This document shows positions 34,358 through 42,031 of a stretch of DNA of 64,000 bases, piece by piece (position 1 is the first letter of the stretch; each line of letters starts with the position of its first letter). Location: the NCBI RefSeq assembly GCF_902459745.1, contig NZ_CABPSJ010000002.1, forward strand, positions 1-64,000. Reading direction: 5' to 3'. Both the position numbers and the translations under genes were made by a program. Source of the DNA: Pandoraea communis (GTDB lineage: Bacteria; Pseudomonadota; Gammaproteobacteria; Burkholderiales; Burkholderiaceae). Under the pieces are notes generated by a model that saw only the letters and a program-made list of their open reading frames with translations, did not search any database and was not told the origin of the DNA.

Positions 34358-35162
34358 AGTGCGAAAGGTCGTTAAACCCCTGCGCCACGGCGGCGTCGGT
34401 CGCCGACGCCCCTGCACGCAAGGCGGGCAACGCTCGCACCAGACGCAACTGATTGCGCCACGCATGCGGCGCGAGGCCCGTTTCGCGCGAGAACAATCGC
34501 GCCGCGTGAAACGGCGAGAGATCGACGGCTTCGGCCAGCGTCGTCAACGACAACGGCTCGGTGAGATCGGTCGAGAGTCGCGCCTTCATCGTCTCGACGC
34601 GTACGGCGTCGCGATGCACCGGCACCTCCGGCAAGCGTGCCTGCGCGTGGCGGATCAACATCATCGACACAGCCTCGATCAACACGCTCTCGGCCACCAA
34701 CGCATCCGCACCGGCCTGCAGCAGACGGTGCGCCGTAATCAGCCGCTGCGCGGCCTGATCGTCGTCAATGACGCTCTCGCCAAACCACGGCAAGGCGTCG
34801 TCCGGTGACGCCAATCCCGGCAACGGGTGGGTCAACTGACGCTGCACCCCCTGCACGAAGCCGACCGGCAGATAGAACACCCGGTAGCGCCACCCGAAAT
34901 CGGTTTCGCGCGCACCGGTATGCACTTCGCCGGGATGAATAATGGCGACCGACCCGGCCTCCGCCACATGCTCGCCACCCCGATAGGCGTAGCGCTCGGC
35001 ACCCGCTACGATGCACGCGAACGCATACGCATCGTGCCAGTGCGGCGCGAAGGTGTGGTCGTTGTATTCGGCCGTCAACATGTCGCCGCCCGGCACGAGC
35101 GACGAGCGCCAGTACAGAGGGGCATTGCGAAACGGCTGAATGGGTGGGTACAGGGCATTCAT
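34290..35162 (-). CDS. AraC family transcriptional regulator
   Basis: A 290-residue regulator with an N-terminal cupin sensor (HWHDAYAFACIVAGAERYAYRGGEH and SVAIIHPGEVHTG) and a C-terminal double helix-turn-helix (LTTLAEAVDLSPFHAARLFSRETGLAPHAWRNQLRLVRAL and the SHFTRYFRRAFGVSPGKW signature). The ATG at 35162 gives the usual short lead to the cupin. Related proteins often control a neighbouring exporter or LysE gene; none is adjacent. It lies 56 bp after the Tam stop on the same strand. Confidence 0.9.
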   Translation of the reverse strand: MNALYPPIQPFRNAPLYWRSSLVPGGDMLTAEYNDHTFAPHWHDAYAFACIVAGAERYAYRGGEHVAEAGSVAIIHPGEVHTGARETDFGWRYRVFYLPVGFVQGVQRQLTHPLPGLASPDDALPWFGESVIDDDQAAQRLITAHRLLQAGADALVAESVLIEAVSMMLIRHAQARLPEVPVHRDAVRVETMKARLSTDLTEPLSLTTLAEAVDLSPFHAARLFSRETGLAPHAWRNQLRLVRALPALRAGASATDAAVAQGFNDLSHFTRYFRRAFGVSPGKWSVRPGA

Positions 35163-35218
35163 GCCCGCTACTTTACACCGCCCCCTGCCTGCGCCTCTGA
35201 CACGGCCCGCTGGCACGA

Positions 35219-36025
35219 TTAGCGCGTGGCGACCACGAAGAGCCGCGGGAACGGCAACAACACCGTGCCGTCAGCCAGCGCAGGGTAGGCCTTCGCGATT
35301 TCGTCGGTGTAGCGCGTCAGGAAAGCCTCTCGCGACGCCGCGTCGAGCTTCGCGAGAAACGGCCGCAGCGCACTGCCCTTGAACCATTCCACGATAGCCG
35401 GCGCGCCCCCCGCCAGCGGGTGATAGTACGTGGTGCGCCAGATGTCGACGCGCGAGCACACCGCGCGCAGCAGCGGATAGTAGAACGTCGCGCCATGTCG
35501 CGCCGTGCGCTCCACGCCTTTGAGCGCAGCCGCCCAACGCGAATCGGTCGCGACTTCGCGCATCAGTCGATGCGCGGGCTCGTCGAGATTGTCGGGCGTC
35601 TGCACGGCGAGTGAGCCGCCGGGCGCCAGACAGCCGATCAGGCGCGGATACAGCGTTTCGTGATCGGGCAACCACTGCAACACCGCGTTGGCGAGAATCA
35701 CGTCGAACGGGCCGTCCTTCCAGTTGGCGATGTCCGCCACGTCGAAGCGAAACTGCGGCAGGCGCAGGCGCGCCGCATCCACCATGTCCTGCGAGCTATC
35801 CAACCCAAGCACATCGGCCTGCGCGTAGCGCGCGGCGAGCACTTCTGTGGAATTGCCCGGCCCGCAACCGATATCGACCACACGTGCGACATCACGATCC
35901 GCAAGGGTGGGAATGGCAGCGACGAGATCGCGCACGGGACGCGTGCGCTCGTCTTCGAACTTCACGTACTGCGCGGCTTGCCAGGCGGGATTCACCGGGG
36001 CATTCGGCGATGGGACTTGCGGCAT
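35219..36025 (-). CDS. tam: Trans-aconitate 2-methyltransferase
   Basis: A 268-residue SAM-dependent methyltransferase with the Tam layout: NPAWQAAQYVKFEDERTRPVRDLV at the start, motif I VVDIGCGPGNSTEVLAARY, LGLDSSQDMVDAARLRLP, the substrate-side NAVLQWLPDHETLYPRLIGCLAPGGSLAVQ, and the C-terminal FPRLFVVATR. Tam esterifies trans-aconitate, which otherwise inhibits aconitase. Length matches the family. AGGAGG lies six bases before the ATG. Confidence 0.88.
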   Translation of the reverse strand: MPQVPSPNAPVNPAWQAAQYVKFEDERTRPVRDLVAAIPTLADRDVARVVDIGCGPGNSTEVLAARYAQADVLGLDSSQDMVDAARLRLPQFRFDVADIANWKDGPFDVILANAVLQWLPDHETLYPRLIGCLAPGGSLAVQTPDNLDEPAHRLMREVATDSRWAAALKGVERTARHGATFYYPLLRAVCSRVDIWRTTYYHPLAGGAPAIVEWFKGSALRPFLAKLDAASREAFLTRYTDEIAKAYPALADGTVLLPFPRLFVVATR

Positions 36026-36064
36026 GACGGCCTCCTGGGGGTATCGGGCGATAGCCGCAAGATA

Positions 36065-36946
36065 TCAGGTCGCCGCCTGCACTGCCTCCACGAACACGCG
36101 CAGATGCGACGCTTCGGCGTCGGTGATCGCCCAGTACGTCATGCCGCCGCGCCGCCAGCGCGCTATCGCGTACCCATCGGCACCGGTGATCGTCGGCGCC
36201 GCCGCCCCCTTGTCGCGTGCCGGGAACACGTACAGATCGATCGGATGCTTGTCCGTGCGATAGATGAGAACGGCGACAGTGCGGCCTCCCACGTAGTCGA
36301 GTCGTCCCCCCTCGAGCGGGAAGCCCTTGGCTGACAGATCGATGACGGGCGGCGCGTAATCGATGCGCCCGTTGAACCACGGCTTGACGGTGTGCTGATC
36401 CGTCGAGATGACGTCGATAGGATGCTGGGACAGCAGCGCACGAACATGACTCGCCACGATCTCTTGCGGTTGCAGCCCGGTTGTCGCCTGCATCTCTTGC
36501 GCGTCTTGCGGCGGTGCGGGCGGGCGCGCCACCAGCAACGCCATCGCCACGGCCAAGCCGCCGAGAATCGCACCGCCCGCCCCGCCGAACAACCACGGCG
36601 CCAAGCTGAGCCCCCACGCCGCTTCCGGGGGTTTGGCGGGCGTGCCTGCCTTGGTTGACCTGACGTCGGGTTTCATTTCGGGCAGCGGCGATGCCGACGG
36701 CGACGCGATCGCGCCGGTGGCAGGACTCGCGTGACGTTCAGCATGCGCCAGTTCGTCACGCAAACGTTCGCGCAACGACTGAGGGGCATAGTGACGCAAT
36801 GAGCCGTCGCGCAGCAGCTTGCCCAGTGTTGAGGCTTCGGCAGCCGTTGCGGCCAGCGCCGCGCTCACGCCCGGCGTCGTGTCACCGGTCTTGTCCTTCA
36901 TGTCGCTCGCGGAGGTCGTATCGTTGGGTTCGTCGGGCTTATTCAT
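36065..36946 (-). CDS. Membrane anti-sigma factor
   Basis: A 293-residue single-pass membrane protein. The cytoplasmic part (about 1-125) holds the SAALAATAAEASTLGKLLRDGSLRHYAPQSLRERLRDEL helices that would clasp the sigma factor. One membrane helix lies at about 128-150 (LFGGAGGAILGGLAVAMALLVA). The periplasmic domain has HPIDVISTDQHTVKPWFNGRIDYAPPVIDL, a block shared with other anti-sigma factors of this operon type. The HxxxCxxC zinc motif is absent. GGGGAGGA precedes the ATG at 36946, which overlaps the end of the sigma gene by 8 bp. Confidence 0.87.
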   Translation of the reverse strand: MNKPDEPNDTTSASDMKDKTGDTTPGVSAALAATAAEASTLGKLLRDGSLRHYAPQSLRERLRDELAHAERHASPATGAIASPSASPLPEMKPDVRSTKAGTPAKPPEAAWGLSLAPWLFGGAGGAILGGLAVAMALLVARPPAPPQDAQEMQATTGLQPQEIVASHVRALLSQHPIDVISTDQHTVKPWFNGRIDYAPPVIDLSAKGFPLEGGRLDYVGGRTVAVLIYRTDKHPIDLYVFPARDKGAAAPTITGADGYAIARWRRGGMTYWAITDAEASHLRVFVEAVQAAT

Positions 36947-37607
36947 CGCGTCCTCCCCGGGTGGTGCCGTCGAGCGGCTGGCGTGTGAGACGAGTGATTT
37001 GCGCCGACGGCGCGTTCGGCGTCGCGGCAGTGTTCTTGTGTGCGGCATCCTGCGCGGCGCGCACGGCGATCGCCAGCATCTGTCTGCCGCGTGCCAGACG
37101 CGACATGACCGTGCCCGCCGGCACGCCCAGAATCGTCTCGATTTCCCGGTAGCTCATGTCCTCCATCTCGCGTAACACCAGCACCTCACGGAAGACGACC
37201 GGCAACGCGGCCAGTGCGTCGCGCACCAACGCGCATTCGTCGCGGCGCACCGCCAGCATCTCCGGGTCACCGGGCGCCGTGTCGTCCCACCCCGGCAGCC
37301 ACGCATCGCCGTGCAGGCCATGCGTGGCTTCATCGAACGGCGTCCCATCCGCCGCATCGGAGCGACGACGCCATTCCGTCAGCCACGTATTGCGCACGAT
37401 CGCCAGCAGCCACGCACGCGCGCTCTCGCCGCGAAAGCCGTCGAAGAAGCGCAACGCGCGCAGGAAGGCTTCCTGCACGATGTCGTCGGCATCGCTCGCG
37501 CTGCCCGACAGCCATCGCGCAAGGTTGTACGCCGCATCGAGATGCGGCAGGGCCAGAGTTTCAAACCGTCCTGACGCTTGCGCGCCGGGTTTTTCAGCGT
37601 CGCTCAC
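36939..37607 (-). CDS. ECF RNA polymerase sigma factor
   Basis: A 222-residue extracytoplasmic-function sigma factor. Region 2 covers about 25-90 (LPHLDAAYNLARWLSGSASDADDIVQEAFLRALRFFDGFRGESARAWLLAIVRNTWLTEWRRR), region 4 about 130-185 (LPVVFREVLVLREMEDMSYREIETILGVPAGTVMSRLARGRQML). A poorly conserved linker lies between. The basic C-terminal tail is longer than usual. It is translationally coupled to the anti-sigma factor and lies 104 bp after the cupredoxin gene, so it may be part of the same operon and drive it. Confidence 0.93.
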   Translation of the reverse strand: MSDAEKPGAQASGRFETLALPHLDAAYNLARWLSGSASDADDIVQEAFLRALRFFDGFRGESARAWLLAIVRNTWLTEWRRRSDAADGTPFDEATHGLHGDAWLPGWDDTAPGDPEMLAVRRDECALVRDALAALPVVFREVLVLREMEDMSYREIETILGVPAGTVMSRLARGRQMLAIAVRAAQDAAHKNTAATPNAPSAQITRLTRQPLDGTTRGGRDE

Positions 37608-37711
37608 CGGGGTCTCCCGAGAACGGGCAACGCATTGCCCGAGTCAATCGGCCTGACGCCGCCGCTGCGACGTCACTGCGCTCATTGAATCACATCTACC
37701 CTGGCAGACGG

Positions 37712-38074
37712 CTATTTCACGACGATCACGCCGGTCATGTGCGGATGAATCGCGCAGTAGTAGGGATACGTCCCCGGTTTGTCGAAGGTGAAGGCAAAGG
37801 TGCCGTCGGTGTCCAGCGCCCCCGACGCAAACGCCCGCGGGTTGCCCGAGCTAGTCACGGTGTGGGGTTCGTCGTCGCGGTTAGTCCACGTTACACGCGT
37901 ACCCGCGCGCACGGTGAGCGTCGCGGGAGAGAACGTGAAGTGCTCGATATGGACGGTATCCGCGTCGGCGGCGTTCGACAGCGCGGGCAAGGTCAGTGTG
38001 AGCATGCCTGCGGCCGCAATGGCGACGCGACTGAGCCATACGCGCCGCCGAGTGTTCAGGAGAATCGATTTCAT
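37712..38074 (-). CDS. Periplasmic cupredoxin
   Basis: A 120-residue secreted blue-copper protein. A signal peptide ends at about residue 35 (ALSNAA). The mature domain has VHIEHFTFSPATLTVRAGTRVTWTN, ligand His71 in DDEPHTV and the C-terminal ligand loop YYCAIHPHM with Cys107, His110 and Met113, i.e. a type 1 copper site like amicyanin. GGAG lies seven bases before the ATG. It starts 26 bp after the phosphoesterase stop and is the second gene of the sigma-linked operon. It probably transfers electrons or carries copper in the periplasm. Confidence 0.92.
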   Translation of the reverse strand: MKSILLNTRRRVWLSRVAIAAAGMLTLTLPALSNAADADTVHIEHFTFSPATLTVRAGTRVTWTNRDDEPHTVTSSGNPRAFASGALDTDGTFAFTFDKPGTYPYYCAIHPHMTGVIVVK

Positions 38075-38099
38075 GGGAGGGCTCCGGAAACGATGGGGG

Positions 38100-39098
38100 T
38101 CAGGACGCCAACGTGGTGTCGCCAAGCAACGGCGCGCCGTCGAGTGTCGTGAAGTCGACGCGACGAATGCCAAGGGTCTGCCGCAGTTGCGAGGGGTCGA
38201 CTTTCAACGGTCCGGGGCCCGGACCGTCGCCGGGCGCGGGTTGTGGAAATGCGGTCGACATTGCCGTTTGCATGCGAACGTTGCCCTCCACTTTCTGCAG
38301 TACCTGATGGATATGCCCGTTGAGCACCGTGACCGATCCGAACGGCCGAAGCAAAGCCAGCGCGCGATCGCCGTCGTCGGTACCCCAGCCCCACGCGGGA
38401 TAGACCGACCATAACGGCATGTGCGTGAACACGACGAGCGGGGTGCTATGGGAGCGCCCCTTGAGGTCGGCCGCGAGCCAGGCGAGTTGTGTGTCGCCGA
38501 GATAGCCCATCCCCCCGGCCTTCAGATTGAGTACGTTGACGAGCGCCACGAAGTGCACGCCCTGTTGATCGAAGCTGTACCAGCCAACCCCCTTGGTGTC
38601 GGGCGAGAAGCGCGCGAAGAATGTGCGGCCGTCGTCACCGATCACGTCGTGCTCGCCGGGCACGTAGCGAGTCTCAAGCCCCGCGCCGTTCACGATCTGC
38701 TGCGCGATGTCGAATTCCTCGGGGCGCGAGAGATGGCTGACGTCGCCCGTGTGGAGCATGAACGCAGGGCGTTCGGACGCACCCCGAATCCGCTCGATGG
38801 CGGATTGCAGCGTGGCTGCCGGATCGGGATTGGGCGCCTTATTGAATCCGATGTGGCTGTCGCTGATCTGCACGAAGGTCAACGCGTGGCGGGCTGGCAT
38901 CTCCGCCGCGCCGGCAGATGCCGCAAGCGATATGCCGCGCGGCACCCCACCGTCGAGCGTCCACAAAATGCCTGCGCCGGCCCACGCGAGACAGGCCATC
39001 GCCCTGCGCCGTGACATCGCCGGCGATGACTCCCCCTGCGGGACCGGGTGGGCATCGTCAGACGTGACGTCCGGCTTGTCGTTCTCGTTGCGACTCAT
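38100..39098 (-). CDS. Exported metallophosphoesterase (Tat-like signal)
   Basis: A 332-residue calcineurin-fold phosphoesterase. The N-terminal SRRRAMACLAWAGAGILW has a twin-arginine-like signal with a hydrophobic stretch at about 30-62. Metal-site motifs are ISDSHIG, HTGDVSH, GEHDV (where Asn of GNHD is Glu), VFTHMPLW and LNGHIHQ. GGAGGT six bases before the ATG is a very strong ribosome binding site. It is first in the operon with cupredoxin and probably sigma and anti-sigma genes, so its activity may belong to an envelope stress or metal response. Confidence 0.9.
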   Translation of the reverse strand: MSRNENDKPDVTSDDAHPVPQGESSPAMSRRRAMACLAWAGAGILWTLDGGVPRGISLAASAGAAEMPARHALTFVQISDSHIGFNKAPNPDPAATLQSAIERIRGASERPAFMLHTGDVSHLSRPEEFDIAQQIVNGAGLETRYVPGEHDVIGDDGRTFFARFSPDTKGVGWYSFDQQGVHFVALVNVLNLKAGGMGYLGDTQLAWLAADLKGRSHSTPLVVFTHMPLWSVYPAWGWGTDDGDRALALLRPFGSVTVLNGHIHQVLQKVEGNVRMQTAMSTAFPQPAPGDGPGPGPLKVDPSQLRQTLGIRRVDFTTLDGAPLLGDTTLAS

Positions 39099-39169
39099 GA
39101 CACACCTCCGCTCGATAGGTACGCTGCCCGGCCCGTCACCACGACGGGTTTCGGGAGCGCCGTTATACG

Positions 39170-39198
39170 TATTACCAGCGGGTATGTCGTTTTATTCC
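39170..39198 (-). promoter_or_regulatory. Candidate ECF-type promoter of the phosphoesterase-cupredoxin-sigma operon
   Basis: On the minus strand GGAATA (within GGGAATAAAA), a 17-bp spacer and GTAATA lie about 70 bp before the phosphoesterase start. GGAAT-type -35 boxes are typical of ECF sigma factors, and autoregulation by the operon's own sigma factor would be expected. The -10 match is weak. Confidence 0.3.
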
Positions 39199-39224
39199 CG
39201 GAAGCCGGGCGTCGATGTTGGCGC

Positions 39225-40130
39225 TCAGAGCGGCGAATACTGCCAGCGGTCGGTTGCCCACGCCCGCCCCGGCGAATGGCACGCCACCAGATCGTCGAGC
39301 AGGTTATGGCAACCGTTATCGGTAACCGTATGCACCTCGCTCGCCCTTGCCGTACGGCGAAGCAGCGGACGCGGGTCAACCGGAACGCCCTGCCTGCGCT
39401 GTTCGAAATGCAGATGCGCCCCTGTCACCATGCCGGTCTTGCCGACCGCGCCGATCACGTCGCCCGCCCTGACCGTCTGACCGACACGCAATCCGCGCGC
39501 CGTGGCCGACAAGTGGGCGTAGATCGTCTCGTTGTCGTAGCGGTGATCGATCACGATATAACGGCCAAACCCGCGGCGCTCATAACCGATGGTCTTCACC
39601 ACGCCCTGTGCAACCACACGCACCGGCGCGCCGTGAGGCGCGACAAGATCGATGCCCGTGTGCGAATGCTTGACACGTGTCACCGGGTGGTAACGCGTGC
39701 CGTAATCGGACGAGATACGGGAATAGGTTACTGGCATGACGAGGGACTTCGACGCTCGCGGCGCAGATGTCGGCGAGAAGGCATTCGGCCGCGCCATCAG
39801 CGCGACGGTGCGGCAGCGCACAGCACCGGGGGTTGCCGGCATCGGGTAAAGCGCCGTCACCTTGCCGCAGACCGAATAACGAGACGTCGCGGTCGGCGTG
39901 GGAACGGCGACGTGCGAGAACGCAAACGACGGCGTCGGGCGCGGGTGCAGACGCAATGCGTCACTCGTACTGCCCACGCCAGCCATCGCGGGGAGCGGCA
40001 TGGCCATGCACAGCCAGACACACACGGCATGCCAGCGGGAGCGATGGCCTTCGCCCCGCCCCAGCAGGCTTGGTCCGCCGCCGTCCAACGCGGCGCACCT
40101 GCGCTTGGAGGAAGGAAAAGAGAAAGACAT
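39225..40130 (-). CDS. M23 family metallopeptidase (LytM-type)
   Basis: A 301-residue protein. A membrane anchor or signal segment lies at about 33-50 (HAVCVWLCMAMPLPAMAG) after a long basic start. The peptidase domain has both zinc motifs: HSHTGIDLVAPHGAPV (H-x3-D) and GAHLHFEQRRQG (H-x-H), with RISSDYGTRYHPVTRVKH at its entry. Such enzymes cut peptide cross-links of peptidoglycan or act as regulatory LytM factors. A C-terminal 35-residue extension ends in WATDRWQYSPL and is not part of the fold. Acts in the periplasm. Confidence 0.9.
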   Translation of the reverse strand: MSFSFPSSKRRCAALDGGGPSLLGRGEGHRSRWHAVCVWLCMAMPLPAMAGVGSTSDALRLHPRPTPSFAFSHVAVPTPTATSRYSVCGKVTALYPMPATPGAVRCRTVALMARPNAFSPTSAPRASKSLVMPVTYSRISSDYGTRYHPVTRVKHSHTGIDLVAPHGAPVRVVAQGVVKTIGYERRGFGRYIVIDHRYDNETIYAHLSATARGLRVGQTVRAGDVIGAVGKTGMVTGAHLHFEQRRQGVPVDPRPLLRRTARASEVHTVTDNGCHNLLDDLVACHSPGRAWATDRWQYSPL

Positions 40131-40455
40131 CGCTCGGAAAATAAATTCGGAAACGACGCAGTCTACGGGGCGAACGAGCGAAAATTTGCGGGGAAACGCC
40201 CAAAATTGGCGTTAACGGCGGTCAAAACACCGTCATTTGGGAGCGTACCTAACGTAGTTGACACGAACAACGACGCAGGCGCGCCGGGACGAGGCATGCG
40301 CCCATGGGTTCAATGACATCAGGCGGTTCCACAACGCACACCGCCGACATTCAACGCCGAGCGCACTTAGCCCGGTTCCATTCGGGCAGCACATTCGGAC
40401 TAGTGACCCCGTTCGGGAGAGTGGCGGAACGCCACCCCACCCCCGGGGCCACCTG
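40131..40455. other. Intergenic region upstream of the M23 gene
   Basis: These 325 bp contain the M23 promoter region and, next to the tandem TetR gene's end, the 6-bp hairpin GTGGCG-GAA-CGCCAC at 40421-40435, a weak terminator candidate without T-tract. No gene was recognised. Confidence 0.4.
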
Positions 40456-41700
40456 TCAGCGGCAATCGTGCGCTGAAGATGCTCCGTCGAACACTATCCC
40501 AATCCTCTCCGTAGAGAATTCAAGCAGCTTCGCCTTGCTGTCGATCGGATCGAAGAACTGTAACGGCCGGTACTTCCCGCTCATCATCACGCCCCAAATG
40601 AACGCGTCGAGCCAGTCCGCGCTGATGCCGCGCTTGCTCAGCATCACATACGACCCGACCCCTCGCATTTGACGAATGTCACGCGCAATAGGCGCCAGCG
40701 ATTCGTCGCGGGCCGCCGCGCGAAGCAGCGCACTCATTGCCGCGAACCCCGAAAAGGTATCTCGGTCGGCCAGCGCGGCCAGCGACTCCTCTCCACCGCC
40801 CAAGCGCTCGAACTCCTCCACATGAGCATGCATGCGTCGGCACAATTCGGCGAACGCCGCGAAGATCAAGTCGTGTTTGGTGCGGAAAAAGTAGGTCACG
40901 GACGCCAGCGACACGCCGACAATAGACGCAATCTCACGCTGTACGAGGCGGTCGGCACCCTTCTTGGCAATGGTCGCCAACGCGGCATCGAGAATTTTCC
41001 GGGCGGTCTCGTTGGCCTGCGGCAAACGCTGTGCAATCGCTTCGACACCTGCCATGGCCGTTGGCCCGCGCATCGGCAGCAACGTGACCGGCTGTGCGGT
41101 CATGCGTCGATGCAGGCGCGTGGCCGGCGCGGAAATCCATGCCGAACGTGCGCCCGGGTCCGGTTCGCACAGAAGCAACCCGGTCAAACCCAAGCCGAGT
41201 GCCGCCCAGACATCCGCCGCACTGTCCGACACGCCGAAGCGCTTGGCAAGCGCGAACCAGAACGCCCATTCGAGCTCGACCTCGGCCTGCGCCGCCGGAC
41301 GCAACTGCGGCTCACGTCCAGCCTCTACCTCATGTTCAAGCTCAAGCAGCAGCGCCAGCACGCCCCGATCATTGCTCAAGCGTAGTTGCAGCATCGACGT
41401 GAACACGTCCGGCAGATCTGCCCACGAAGGTGCCGTTGCCAAGCATTGCGCCAGCGCACTTTCTCGCGCACTGGCGAGGCGTGTCGCGACTTCATCATAG
41501 ACAGCGAGCAGCAACTGATCCCGACCACCGAAATGATAGTTCACCGCCGACGGGCTGCCGCCGGTGGCCGCAGCCAGGCTGCGTGCACTCAACTCGGAAA
41601 AGCCGCGCGCGCATGCCAACTCATATGCCGCCGTTCGCAGGCGTTCCGCCTGCGCCGCAGCGTCAGAGGCCCCGCCCCTTACTTCCGTACTTGCTGACAA
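40456..41700 (-). CDS. Double-TetR regulator: two TetR-type HTH domains in one chain
   Basis: A 414-residue protein, about twice the normal TetR length. A first TetR DNA-binding domain is at residues 20-70 (RTAAYELACARGFSELSARSLAAATGGSPSAVNYHFGGRDQLL), a first effector half follows to about 190, then a second DNA-binding domain at about 229-285 (ARKILDAALATIAKKGADRLVQREIASIVGVSLASVTYFFRTKHDLI) and a second effector half. The start codon is TTG with GAGGGGG four bases upstream, which settles it. It is divergent from the phosphoesterase-porin-ABC genes and the intergenic DNA carries repeats that fit an asymmetric operator. Confidence 0.9.
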   Translation of the reverse strand: MSASTEVRGGASDAAAQAERLRTAAYELACARGFSELSARSLAAATGGSPSAVNYHFGGRDQLLLAVYDEVATRLASARESALAQCLATAPSWADLPDVFTSMLQLRLSNDRGVLALLLELEHEVEAGREPQLRPAAQAEVELEWAFWFALAKRFGVSDSAADVWAALGLGLTGLLLCEPDPGARSAWISAPATRLHRRMTAQPVTLLPMRGPTAMAGVEAIAQRLPQANETARKILDAALATIAKKGADRLVQREIASIVGVSLASVTYFFRTKHDLIFAAFAELCRRMHAHVEEFERLGGGEESLAALADRDTFSGFAAMSALLRAAARDESLAPIARDIRQMRGVGSYVMLSKRGISADWLDAFIWGVMMSGKYRPLQFFDPIDSKAKLLEFSTERIGIVFDGASSAHDCR

Positions 41701-41717
41701 CTTACCCCCTCAAATCA

Positions 41718-41729
41718 GTACAACCGTTC
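41718..41729 (+). repeat. Direct repeat copy 1, GTACAACCGTTC
   Basis: First copy of the non-palindromic 12-mer GTACA(A/T)(C/G)CGTTC, 18 bp upstream of the double-TetR start codon. Confidence 0.55.
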
Positions 41730-41779
41730 TATTTTTCCTGCGCTGCGTGATTGTGAAATTTGTTCCACATGCGCACACC

Positions 41780-41791
41780 GTACAAGCGTTC
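41780..41791 (+). repeat. Direct repeat copy 2, GTACAAGCGTTC
   Basis: Second copy, differing from copy 1 at one base, 62 bp further along in the same orientation; the CAA following it also recurs in copy 4. Confidence 0.55.
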
Positions 41792-41951
41792 AATCCTGTC
41801 GGGCCGCATTGTTGCGCCTATTTCGCGCACACAGCAAGGCGAAAGCGCATTCTTAAGCCCTTTGGAAATGAATATGATCAGCTTACTCGAAGCGCATGAC
41901 AAGCAGAAATTGCGTGAGCGAGTCACACAGACGTCACGAATCGACCGTACT

Positions 41952-41963
41952 GTACATCCGTTC
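41952..41963 (+). repeat. Direct repeat copy 3, GTACATCCGTTC
   Basis: Third copy, one mismatch to copy 1, same orientation, about 70 bp upstream of the phosphoesterase start. No gene or other signal was seen in the remaining intergenic DNA (41701-42031). Confidence 0.55.
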
Positions 41964-42010
41964 GACAAAAAGCGAGAGACGTCTCACCACTTCACCGGTA
42001 CGCAGTCATC

Positions 42011-42019
42011 CAAACGTTC
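42011..42019 (+). repeat. Partial repeat copy 4, CAAACGTTC
   Basis: The 3' nine bases of the repeat (CAANCGTTC) recur 13 bp before the phosphoesterase ATG; the GTA part is missing, so this is a half-strength match. Confidence 0.35.
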
Positions 42020-42031
42020 AACGGAATCTCT

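Noticed and set aside
40421-40435. Hairpin after the double-TetR gene as an intrinsic terminator
   Set aside because: The stem is only 6 bp and no T-tract follows on either strand, so it is mentioned only within the intergenic entry.
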